Shown here piece by piece: positions 55,372 to 64,000 of a stretch of 64,000 nt of DNA. The notes beneath the pieces are model-generated. The model had not been told where the DNA came from. It saw only the letters and a program-made list of their open reading frames with translations, and searched no databases. The position numbers and the translations under genes are program-made. Within the stretch, counting starts at the first letter, position 1. The number at the start of each line of letters is the position of its first letter. Origin of the DNA: Pseudofabraea citricarpa (Eukaryota > Ascomycota > Leotiomycetes > Helotiales > Dermateaceae); NCBI GenBank assembly GCA_029641185.1, contig JAPWGK010000005.1, positions 1,736,001 through 1,800,000 of the forward strand. The letters run 5' to 3'.

Positions 55372-56925
55372 GTTGAAAAGGAGAAGAAAAAAAGAAAGAG
55401 AAAAAGGGATGTTGTAATTCGAGATATATATACTGATAAAATACAATGGAGCAGTTAGGAAAGGGGAACCATGAACCTCTTTAAATAGACATCCAACCAT
55501 CCCCAGTAGCACTGTATCTGATTATCTAATAGCTCCACACATGCTTGCTACAGACAAGGTGTATATTTGGTAAGGTGCTAAGCGAGCTAGACAATCAATG
55601 ATATCTACTCATTACTACGATCAAACTAATACATCTACCCACTATTTCAAACTGCAAACTACAATTTGTTAATAGTTTGTATCATCATGAGCTCTATGAC
55701 CCACCTACTTGCTTGTTTAAGCAAAAGAAAACAAACCCAGAGAGGCTTCACACAAATCTTAATCCTTTTTGAGAGATCAATCGTTGCTAATTGTTTTCAG
55801 CTATTAGTCATCTTATAACTTCAAGTGTACTTGGTAGATAATTTCTATTATCAAATATCCTCGAGGCTGTCAGTTTCTTCCATATCCCAAAGCCCTTAAT
55901 GCCCAGGGTTTCTCAATCGTGCCGATCTCCAAAATAAGTGCCTTCTTAATATAAAGAACATCTAAGGCGGATAAAACCCGTCTGTGTACTTTTGAAGCTC
56001 GTCACGATTCTAAGGATTCTTGTAAGGTCCCACTGAGACTTGTCTCAGCTTTCGAGACCTATCATGCCTGAGCATTGAGCTTTTCATATGTTTTGCCTGA
56101 CCCTAACCCTGTCAACCTTGTAGTATTTTACAAGAAAGCATAACTGCTCTTGCAAATCCTGCTATCAGATATCTTGTTGTCATTATCGCATAATAGTGTT
56201 TGAGATCAGCCAAACGGCAGAATTTCACCTTCCGATGCTGGTGTAGACGGGCATGACGGCAGTGATAAGACGGCGTATGGGTTTGTGTGGTATGATGGGA
56301 AAGATGATGATCATTTCTACGTCTACGGCGGGCCTATATATGTTTGCTTACTAGAATGCCAATTTTGCAATTCATAACTTGCCAGTGAAACGTAAATGCA
56401 TGCTCTGAGCAACTTGACGACACCTGAATATTTGTCGCATATAATTTTAGCCAATTTCACGGCTTTTCTGTTGCGTGAATACATTTTTGGTTCTTTCGCA
56501 ACTGTAGGAAGTGTATGCTGCCTAACATAATACCAGTCTAACGTTGGTACTATTAGGAGAACAACAGATAGGCGAAGACGTTAAAACATGCCCCAAAAGC
56601 ATGATCTAAAACAATTTTTAATGTTCTTATTAACAGATCAAGTCAATCAATTTCCTTCAGATCTTGGACACACAGAACCTTTTAGGCGACTAAATAACCT
56701 CAATTATTTTTAATCCTTCTACAACACCAGCAGGAACGTCCCCCCGAGTACCATCATTCTTTGCATAAATGCTACCTGGCTGAGTGCGGAGCATAGTTGT
56801 TCCTTAGCCATTACGCTTCGCACGACGATCATGCCACTCATGTTGCTCAATTATTTCGGCTTCCCTGGCATTGTAGATGTCATATCCACACTGTAAAATA
56901 AACAGAGTCCGTGCTACTCACCTCT
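55372..56925. other. AT-rich intergenic stretch with one coding-like fragment
   Basis: Stop-dense AT-rich DNA. One plus-strand fragment, 56234-56377, reads like protein ('DKTAYGFVWYDGKDDDHFYV') and ends at TAA, but it has no start or splice partners. Confidence 0.4.
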
Positions 56926-57877
56926 ATGACTCTGAGCTATAGCTTGCGGAGGGTGTTCAAGCCAAGTCCACCAGCAATATCGCGTACTCTTCACAAGCTC
57001 TCCGCCACTCAAACCCCCTGTGAAATGCACGAAAGCCCCGATCTCTTCAACCATACCTCTGGTCGATGGCTGCTCGTCTCCCCACACTCTGGAGTAGGCG
57101 TCGCTAATTTTAACCTTGCAGATACAACGAACCACTCCGGCTCAAAGAACGGATCCTGCCTTTCAACATCAGCGAGCTCAAGAAAGCTGCTGCCGCTACC
57201 GTGAATAAAGATGTAGCAAGTGTTCAAAGTTTTCGCAAGCTTGCGGTTGCGGAAGGCGGTTTCAACCGAACCTTCGAGCGCACCATTGACGGCCTGCAAG
57301 TCATCGCTAGACTTCCATACCTGTCAACTTATCCGAGGCATTATTCTGTGGCTAGTGAAGTAGCTACCATGGCCCTCGTCAAATCATATGGCGTACCAGT
57401 CCCGAAGATTCTAGGCTATTCGGCTACCCACAGCAATCCGGTTGGCGCCGAAAATATAATCATGGAGAAGGCCCGTGGAAGGGAGATTGCCGATGTTTGG
57501 TACGAGCTTTCGCAAAAGGAACGCATGAAGGTCGTGTGGTACAGGTCGCGAGCGTAGAGTCGGTCTTGTTCTCTATTCCTTTGCCTGCGTGTGGAAGCAT
57601 CTACTTCAAGAGTGATCTTGAAAGTGAGACCGAGACTGTGCATGTTACAGCAGGCGATGCTGCAGGTAAAGATGCAAGTCAGAATGCCGGACAGTTGTGT
57701 ATGTGCCCTGATGTGGCACAGAAATGGTGGTTTGGTGGCCCTTGTAGGTTGAGAGATACTACAACTATACATCACTGCTGTTCTAGTAAGACTAGCTCTC
57801 TGAACAGTCTTACAGGCAAGTCAAGCATTCACGGCAGGCGCAGGCGCAGGCGCAGTCTCATACTCAACTTCGCATAA
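56926..57877 (+). pseudogene. Broken phosphotransferase (APH/ChoK-like) gene
   Basis: Coding stretches of a fungal APH-family phosphotransferase are scattered over different frames. They are 'MHESPDLFNHTSGRW' (from 57024), then an intron-like gap ending in TTGCAG (57114-57119) with no proper GT donor. Next comes 'ISELKKAAAATVNKD' to 'YELSQKERMKVV' (about 57160-57536) with the N-lobe elements 'EGGFNRTFE', 'VIARLPY' and 'EVATMALVKSYGVPVPKILGY'. A +1 frameshift leads to 'ESVLFSIPLPACGSIYFKSD' through 'DVAQKWWFG' (about 57555-57737). The catalytic HxD loop and C-lobe are missing, replaced by an unrelated CAGGCG-repeat tail. The gene is therefore shifted, truncated and presumably inactive. Confidence 0.75.
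57835..57855 (+). repeat. (CAGGCG)n hexanucleotide repeat
   Basis: Three and a half CAGGCG units at the 3' end of the broken phosphotransferase gene, giving an Arg run in the spurious frame. Confidence 0.85.
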
Positions 57878-58912
57878 ACGTAACATGAAAGAGATGACAA
57901 CAGAAGCACGACTGACAACAGGATATAAAAATACCCTGTCTTTTTAGGTGTTGACTTATAGCACCAAAGAACTCTATACCTGGATACACCTGAGTGAACA
58001 GTGTAACGGCATATAGACAATACTTCTGTCTATCGGGATATACTCCATCCGCCCGCTGGGGTTATGTGTTGGACATTGGTGGCGCGACAAAGTCCACCCA
58101 CGCCGAAGAATTTATATGCACAGGTTCCTAGCAGTCGTCACAGTAGTTGTACAGAGGATAAGATTTGAATTGGGAGTAATAATTAAACCTCGAACGATAG
58201 ATGTGAGGATGCTCTTGGGGAGAATGAGCATGTAAAGGCAGAGAGAGGTATTGCATGAAGCAGAGGACGACGTGAGGAAGTCCAGATCGTAAAGCAGGTA
58301 TCTCGATATAAGATATAACAAACCTCGAATCTCGAACCATGAACCTCGAACCCAAGAACACAAGACACAAGACACGCAGCACAAGACACAAGACACGAGA
58401 CACAAAAAACACACACACCCCAAGAAACGAAAGCCCTTTTTTGTTTTATATATTGTAGAATTGACGCACCCGGCGTTTAGCCCCTTTAACTCTACAACTA
58501 ACTCATCCTTCCTATCCTATCTTATCTGATCTCGTCCACCCATCCATCTATCTATCCATCCACTTCCCTCCGTCACTCAGCAGCCCAACTCGACTAAATA
58601 TTTCTTCCACCTTCCTTCTCTCTCCATCTCATCCAACGACGACAACAACAACAACATCCACCACCGCCACAAAAAAGTATAGGTAAAAAAAAAAGGGAGT
58701 AAAAAAAAAAAAAGATGTAAAAAAAGATTGCAAATCACTACTACGACTACCACTTGTATATACCCATCCGCCTAACCCACATTCACACTCATCAAACAGT
58801 GCACGGAATGCTTAAAATAAAACTCCCACATTTTGGACCACTTGACTGACATACATTGAAAAAGAAGAAAGAAAGTCGGGAAGAGAGAAATGGCTGCCAA
58901 GCAATACACAAT
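57878..58912. other. Intergenic, 3' side of noxB
   Basis: About 1 kb without a gene. It holds a 7-bp minisatellite (58358-58405), CCATC-rich sequence (58535-58570) and A runs (58686-58715). It presumably includes the noxB 3' untranslated region. Confidence 0.5.
58358..58405 (+). repeat. 7-bp minisatellite (ACACAAG)n
   Basis: About six imperfect 7-bp units (ACACAAG, ACACGAG). The minus strand reads as repeated Cys/Leu/Val in all frames, giving spurious Cys-rich open frames. Confidence 0.85.
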
Positions 58913-60767
58913 TTAGAAATTCTCTTTACCCCAGCGGAAATTGAAGCCTATTGTTTTTATTAGCCATAGTTCGATCAACAGAAAAGGGAAGAATGACTTA
59001 CCAGGTTCACTGTACATATTACACTTGATATGCAATTGACTACCCAAAACTTTGGGTCCACAGAAGAACACTCCGGCCTCAGCGGGCGAGTGAATCTTCC
59101 GCACGCTCTTGAAGATGGCATCCCAGTTAGGACGACCAAAGTTGGTTGGCGCTCTGAGACCGGTGATGGCATCACGATCGGCATTAGCATCGTTGATCAT
59201 GATATTCGTAGCGTCGTCAACCTTGATCTTTGCGGTGAGGTAGGTGTGAATTTCAATGTGATTATCCATATCTTGAGCTTCGATGGCGAGCAACAAAGAT
59301 CTGAACCATTCGAAAGATCCGAAATCTCTGCAGATCCAGAAGAAGTAAACCTTTGTGAGACGCGTCTTCTTTTGTGGGTAGTTCATGCGGTACCAGATAG
59401 ACTTGAGGATAGATGCGAAAGGAGTAACACCGATACCAGCTCCGCAAAGCATGGCAATCTCGAACTTGAAAACATCCTCAGAGGCAGATCCGAAAGGACC
59501 ATCGATGTAAACTCGGGGGAGAACACGGCGGATTGCTGGGTCGACTCCATCGGCTCCAGGGCTATTCTTGTTGACGCTGACGACCTGAGAAGCATCTTTC
59601 GACTCCTTAGGCTTATCAAACTCGCATCCGAGAGTTCTTCCAACTCCTTTGGTGAAATCTCCTACCATTCTCATGTGAATGGAAATGTAGTCTTCCTCGG
59701 GTGCTGATGTCAGGGTGAAAGGATGGTATTGCCAGACTGATACGGCGGGACAACAGAAGAAAATGTATTGTCCGGCTCTTGTCTTGGTGTTCTCTTTCTT
59801 CACTTGAATCTCGCAAACCATACTGGGATGTTGAATGACCTTGGAGATGTAGGTCTTGTGCTTTCCGCGGATCTCACGTGCAACTCTCTCCATCAGGTAG
59901 ATATATCCACCATACGTCCAGTATTGCCAGAATACACCGATAGCTGTTGATCCAACACCGACACAGAATGGTGCAAAATCGGGCTGAATCATACAGAAGG
60001 CTCCGTGGATGGACCAGAACAGAAAGAAGATGACGAAGAAGTGATGGGTGTACCAGAAACGTTCGAAATTGGCACGACGCATCTTCTCATACGACGTGAG
60101 AGCCATGCACATGAGCGCAACCAACATAACATATCCAGACCATCCTGGGCCAGTTGCGAAGTTTGCAACTAAGAAACCACCAATTCCGAGGTCGTTCTTG
60201 GCCGAGATCTGGGCAAAGTTGTTCCAATGCGCAATGGTGTGTACCCAAGAGAAGAAGACAATGGACCAGGCGGTCGTCATGTGGAAGGTGATGTTCTTGT
60301 CGAACTGTATAATACCGTTCAAGGGAGTCTGACGAGCCAGAGAGATGAGTGTCCTACAGACGGGGAACAGAATCATGGCCACATCGAAATGCAGAACCAA
60401 GGCAGCGGATCTAGCAATGGGGTATGTCAAACCGAAAGTCGAACGCGCGATAGACAAACTGTCCTTGATCTGATAATTCATAAAACCGAAGGCGAAAACC
60501 ATTGCGTGAATCGCTGCAAAAACGAAAACGAAACTGTAGACGGTTAGCCACGCCCAGCAGCGCTCCCCCACACCACCACGGCACCACGTACAATCGACGA
60601 TAACCTTCGTTGATCATCCAACGGTCAAACTTTTCCCTGCCATCGAGCTCCTTCGGCCGTTCACCCGTCATCTCTCCCGACATTAACATTCTCGTCAGCG
60701 GCGGCCATCTTGCTCGCTCCGAAACCCTCGAGGATCCCGTACTACTCCGGTTGTATCCTTTCTCCAT
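58913..60767 (-). CDS. noxB: NADPH oxidase NoxB (Nox2-type)
   Basis: Three exons: 60767-60592, 60533-59002 and 58947-58913 (introns 58 and 54 bp), 580 residues from the ATG at 60767. An ATG 27 codons later (MLMSGEM) would give 553, nearer the family norm. It should transfer electrons from NADPH through FAD and two hemes to oxygen, making superoxide. The N-terminal 'INEGYRRFFVFVFAAIHAMVFAFGFMNYQ' spans intron 1 and is typical of NoxB rather than NoxA. Six TM helices carry heme histidines in 'WVHTIAHWNNF' and 'WYTHHFFVIFFLFWSIHGAF'. FAD site: 'WQYHPFTLTSAPEED'. NADPH site: 'CGAGIGVTPFASIL' and 'GVFFCGPKVLG'. The C terminus is 'FNFRWGKENF' with the conserved KENF end. NoxB needs NoxR and Rac and is linked to penetration structures and ascospore germination. 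Confidence 0.93.
58948..59001 (-). other. In-frame 54-bp intron of noxB
   Basis: Donor GTAAGT (59001-58996) and acceptor AATAG. Removal joins 'MYSEPG' to 'FNFRWGKENF'. The intron length is a multiple of three and contains no stop, so an unspliced reading adds 18 hydrophobic residues that the family lacks. Confidence 0.85.
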
Positions 60768-63700
60768 CTTGCTGACCTTGCGACCTCAAGCCGAATCCCA
60801 GGACCCCTTTTCTTTGCTCTGCTCAATCGGTGGCGGGGTCGTGTTCGTATTAAAAAGTGGTAGGTAGAAAAGTAGCGTCTGTATTAAATTGTCGTATGCA
60901 TTCAGAGCCTGCTGAACCGAACAGACGCAGAATCGAATGTAAAGGAAGTGAGTGAGTGTGAGGTTTGTGTGAATGAGTGAACGAAGCCTGCGACAATACG
61001 AACCAAGTCAGTAAGAGCAAACAAGTAGTGTGTTTGGGATGCGCCAGTACAAGTACCGTCAACCGCTGGGAGGGGGGGGCAGGTGCATGACAGGGCAGAG
61101 GACGATCACGCAAAGTCAAGATTAGAATGGCCTGATGGCTGACGACAAGGAAAGGGAAGGCGAGCATACCTGTACACAATGCCTGCACCGGTGGCTGCTT
61201 CCAATATCAGGGTGGGTGATGGAGGAAGAAGGGTGACGTGCAGATTGGGGGGGGGGAGCGGGAGGAGAGGAGAGGAGAGGAGGAGAAGAGAGGACAAGAG
61301 AAAGTGAAAACGGGAGCAAAGGCGTGGCGTCAAGGAGTAGTAGGTAAGAAGAAGGAGTTCGAGGAGAAGGTAGGGGGGCAGCACTATCAAAAAGATATGG
61401 CCAAGTCTGGCTCATGGCCTGACTGCTGGGACTTCTGGGTTAGGGCCATTCGTAATTGCTGTCTGAGCTTGACGGTCAGGACTCAGAACGATACCAGTCT
61501 CATGGCAGCAGCCGAAAGTGAGCGCCTCATCCGGCGCTACATGAGGAGAAGGACGAAACAGGCAGAGCCGTTCTTCGAGTGGAGTACCGCAGTCGTGGAG
61601 GCTCAGGATCGTGGGAAGTTGGGAGGGGAGGGGAGGGGCATTGGATTGGTGTGAGTTGGTACAGTATGAGGCTGGGCACGTTCGACTATTCGATACCAGG
61701 CAAGACCAGGCGACGAGGGGGAACGAGGGCTGAAGCCTGAAGGCACACGGACTGTTGTGCCTCTCCCTCAGGGCCGCGAGTCCACGAGTCCACTGAGTTA
61801 CAGCGGTGTAAAGGCCCTGGAGGAGCCTGTTAGATAACCAGTATTGAAAAACACAGGCTGTCCCCCGACTCCCTTCCCCCATTGCGGCTCGCTATACCGG
61901 GCCTGGCCCACTGTTCACTGTTCCTGGCCGACGACGTCTGCGAGTCACCCGTCTGTGCCCAGCTCCCAGCTCGCTACGGGGGGGGGGCTTCAGCACTGGG
62001 GATTGGCTGGATTCGCTGTATTGGCTGGACTGGCCACTGTCTGAGCTTGGCCCGTTTCACTGATGGCGAGCCTGGGTTTCATGCCAGGGTGTCTGACACC
62101 CCGTAGTCCCGTACCTCACAGCGTACGGAAGTACCTCACGGCGTCCCTCACATTATTGTACAGCCCTGGCCTGGAGGCTGGCGTCGCAAAGAACCCACTA
62201 CAGCCACCATCCTCGATTAAGCTTCTCTCTCGCCTACTGTACTGCTCTACACTTCTGTAGCGAACCGCTGAGAATCCAATTCAGCCCAACTGACTTTCTC
62301 GCTGTTGATTATTTTTGGCCTGCCGCCCTCGGGACCCGTTACCACAACTCTGATCAACTGGACTGCACTGCACTGCACTGCACTGCACTGCACTGCACTT
62401 GGACCCTGGCCAGCCAGCCTGCCTGTCTGCCTGTGGCGACTCGACCACGCATGGACAAACGATAATGCAACTTTATATGTCCCGAGCCGCAACTCTTCTT
62501 CTTTTCCAGAATGCCGTCGCCTGCCTCGCTGCCTACTTTGGTCTTCGTCCCATCTATCCTGCAGTAGATCCCGAAACACACAGAGATAGTGAGCTGGCTG
62601 GCTGGCTGGATGGATGGCGAGTGGGCGATGTTCGTCAAGACCGTTTCCTAGCCTCATCGAGAGCTTGTTCTCACCTCGTGCTCCCCCCAGCCCAACCAAG
62701 CCTGGTGAGCCTCTGTTCATCCAACGGGATACCGGTAGGGAAACATATCCATCCATCCACGATAGGTGGAAGGTTTGTCTATTTTCATTGCCCTCATCGC
62801 TTGGCCATCTTATCTCTCTCCTCAAACAAACCACATCCAGATTCGGGATTGATACTCGAGGTTGATTCCCATGAGCCCCAGGTCCCGAGTGTGCTGCTGA
62901 GTCTGGTTCAAACATTTCCCTGCGGTACCCTGGAATCATTCTGGAACGAGGACCCGTGTGCGTGAGGATATCCTCCGTCAGGTCGATGCCATGATGCCAT
63001 CTCTGCTTCCGCGCTTGGGGACCACCGACCACGATTCAGGTTTGCTGCGCAGAGAAGCCGATGCTCTGGTATGGCCACGATGTGATACTTGCACATGTTT
63101 GCTGTTTGGCCCACGGAAACAGCCACGCTGTCAGGTGTGGTTCCGGTTCCAGCCACCCATTCACTCACTCACTGACTGACTAACTGACTGATTCATCCAT
63201 CCGCGGGGCCCTGGGGAGGGAGGAGGGAGACGACGGAGATGCTCCTCCACCATTCTTACGCATTACTTGCAAAGCAGCTCGAGCCTGGACTTGTGGATAA
63301 TTGGAATCCTAAGATCCTACCGCCCGCGCGCCCGGGGGCTTGTCAGATCCATCATCGGGTTCCATACCGTAGTCGGATTTTCAGAGCAGAGCAATAGCAA
63401 GAATCAGCTCACCATGTTACCCAACTCCACCTGCTGCTCCGCCCTCGAAACATTCTTGCACCTGCCCGCCTGCCCATTCCACATTTCCCACCCACGGCAC
63501 TCCTGACCGGGTTCGCCTGGGAAGGCCAACAAGACCAGAAAGAGTCGGGCCAGCAGCCGGCAGACCCAAAGCATTGCTGATGGCTGATGCGAGTGGGTCC
63601 CTGGCCACTACAGGACCCTACGGTACCGTCGCCTTCGATGAAATGTCCGTTTCTCCGGAGGAACATAGCAGCAGCTTTGGACGTGGCTGCACCCGCGTCA

Positions 63701-64000
63701 CGGGAGATCCGCAGGCAGAAACCATCTTGGAAACACCAAGAGCCTCAGGTCTGCTAATCAGATGTTTTGGGCTAGAACCACATCCGGCTTCTACTCATAA
63801 AGCACTAGCATCTTTCGTCGAGCCTCAAACAGAACAATCATCCTTATCAACTTGATTCGAACGACGATGGGAATCCTGGCTTCATCTTAAGCATACAGAG
63901 GAAGCATGAAAAACAATGGACGAAGAGAAAGTATACTGGCCTGCTGTATACTGGCCTGCTCTGTGAGAGAGTCGTCTTCTCACCTATGGTATTACTTGGC
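60768..64000. other. GC-rich right end, no supported gene
   Basis: 3.2 kb upstream of noxB. Several long open frames occur (61412-61882 minus, 62247-63032 minus and 62399-62965 plus), but they overlap each other and simple repeats and have the composition of random GC-rich DNA. G runs occur at 61072-61079, 61247-61256 and 61979-61987. Part of it is the noxB promoter and 5' UTR. Confidence 0.5.
62362..62398 (+). repeat. (ACTGC)n pentanucleotide repeat
   Basis: Seven perfect ACTGC units plus a partial one. A five-base unit gives the same repeat in every frame on each strand, which produces the AVQCS-type run in overlapping spurious frames. Confidence 0.95.

Noticed and set aside
58112..58423. 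Cys-rich open frames on the minus strand
   Set aside because: All three frames read the same ACACAAG minisatellite, so the cysteines come from the repeat and not from a gene.
62247..63032. Minus-strand open frame (261 codons)
   Set aside because: Runs through the ACTGC repeat, overlaps other equally long frames, and shows no conserved-looking segment.
1..64000. CRISPR arrays, bacterial operons or rRNA genes
   Set aside because: No direct-repeat/spacer pattern or rRNA-like sequence was seen, and the window is clearly eukaryotic.

Overview
The window is nuclear DNA of a filamentous ascomycete. The support is many 45-110 bp introns with GTRNGT donors, CTAAC-type branch points and YAG acceptors, plus a typical fungal gene set: an NADPH oxidase of the NoxB type, a trehalose-6-phosphate phosphatase, a PHO84 phosphate permease, an NB-ARC/TPR receptor and an EI24/RRT8 membrane protein. 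The residue-level look of NoxB and the decayed kinase-like gene suggests a leotiomycete (Helotiales), but that is inference from memory, not a search.

Layout. 1-16.4 kb (+ strand) holds three genes: the 3' part of a Reb1/TTF1-like Myb protein with a long lysine-block tail, a 149-residue protein with an SCA7-like Cys/His motif, and an intronless 3525-residue coiled-coil protein. 17.1-19.1 kb (-) is the PHO84-type permease, converging on the giant gene. 19.1-25.7 kb is a gene-poor stretch, AT-rich and stop-dense in the middle. 25.7-26.2 kb (-) is a RidA-family protein that lacks the catalytic arginine. 28.4-30.6 kb (-) is a secreted Ser/Thr-rich glycoprotein with an eight-cysteine C-terminal domain. 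31.9-32.8 kb (+) is the EI24/RRT8-type membrane protein. 33.6-34.3 kb (-) is a GNAT acetyltransferase. 35.6-38.8 kb (-) is a six-exon NLR-like NB-ARC/TPR protein. 41.5-43.6 kb (-) is a nine-exon anion:cation symporter of the Dal5 type. 46.3-49.4 kb (-) is TPS2. 51.2-52.7 kb (+) is a secreted repeat protein with a CBM19-like cysteine module. 54-58 kb carries a small orphan gene candidate and a broken phosphotransferase (APH-type) gene. 58.9-60.8 kb (-) is noxB, and the rest of the right end is GC-rich DNA with short repeats and no gene I can support.

The genes do not form a biosynthetic cluster. The left end groups nuclear/chromatin-type proteins. The remainder mixes transport (phosphate, organic anion), stress metabolism (trehalose), surface or secreted proteins, redox signalling (NoxB) and non-self recognition (NLR). 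Decayed coding pieces sit near 40.1-40.6, 45.0-45.6, 56.2 and 56.9-57.9 kb.

The most unusual item is the 3525-residue intronless coiled-coil protein. It has Cys-headed coiled-coil modules, four exact tandem 7-residue units mostly matching the SUMO consensus, and a duplicated aromatic motif at its C terminus. I rebuilt all exon structures by hand from splice signals and reading-frame continuity. No alignments or searches were run.
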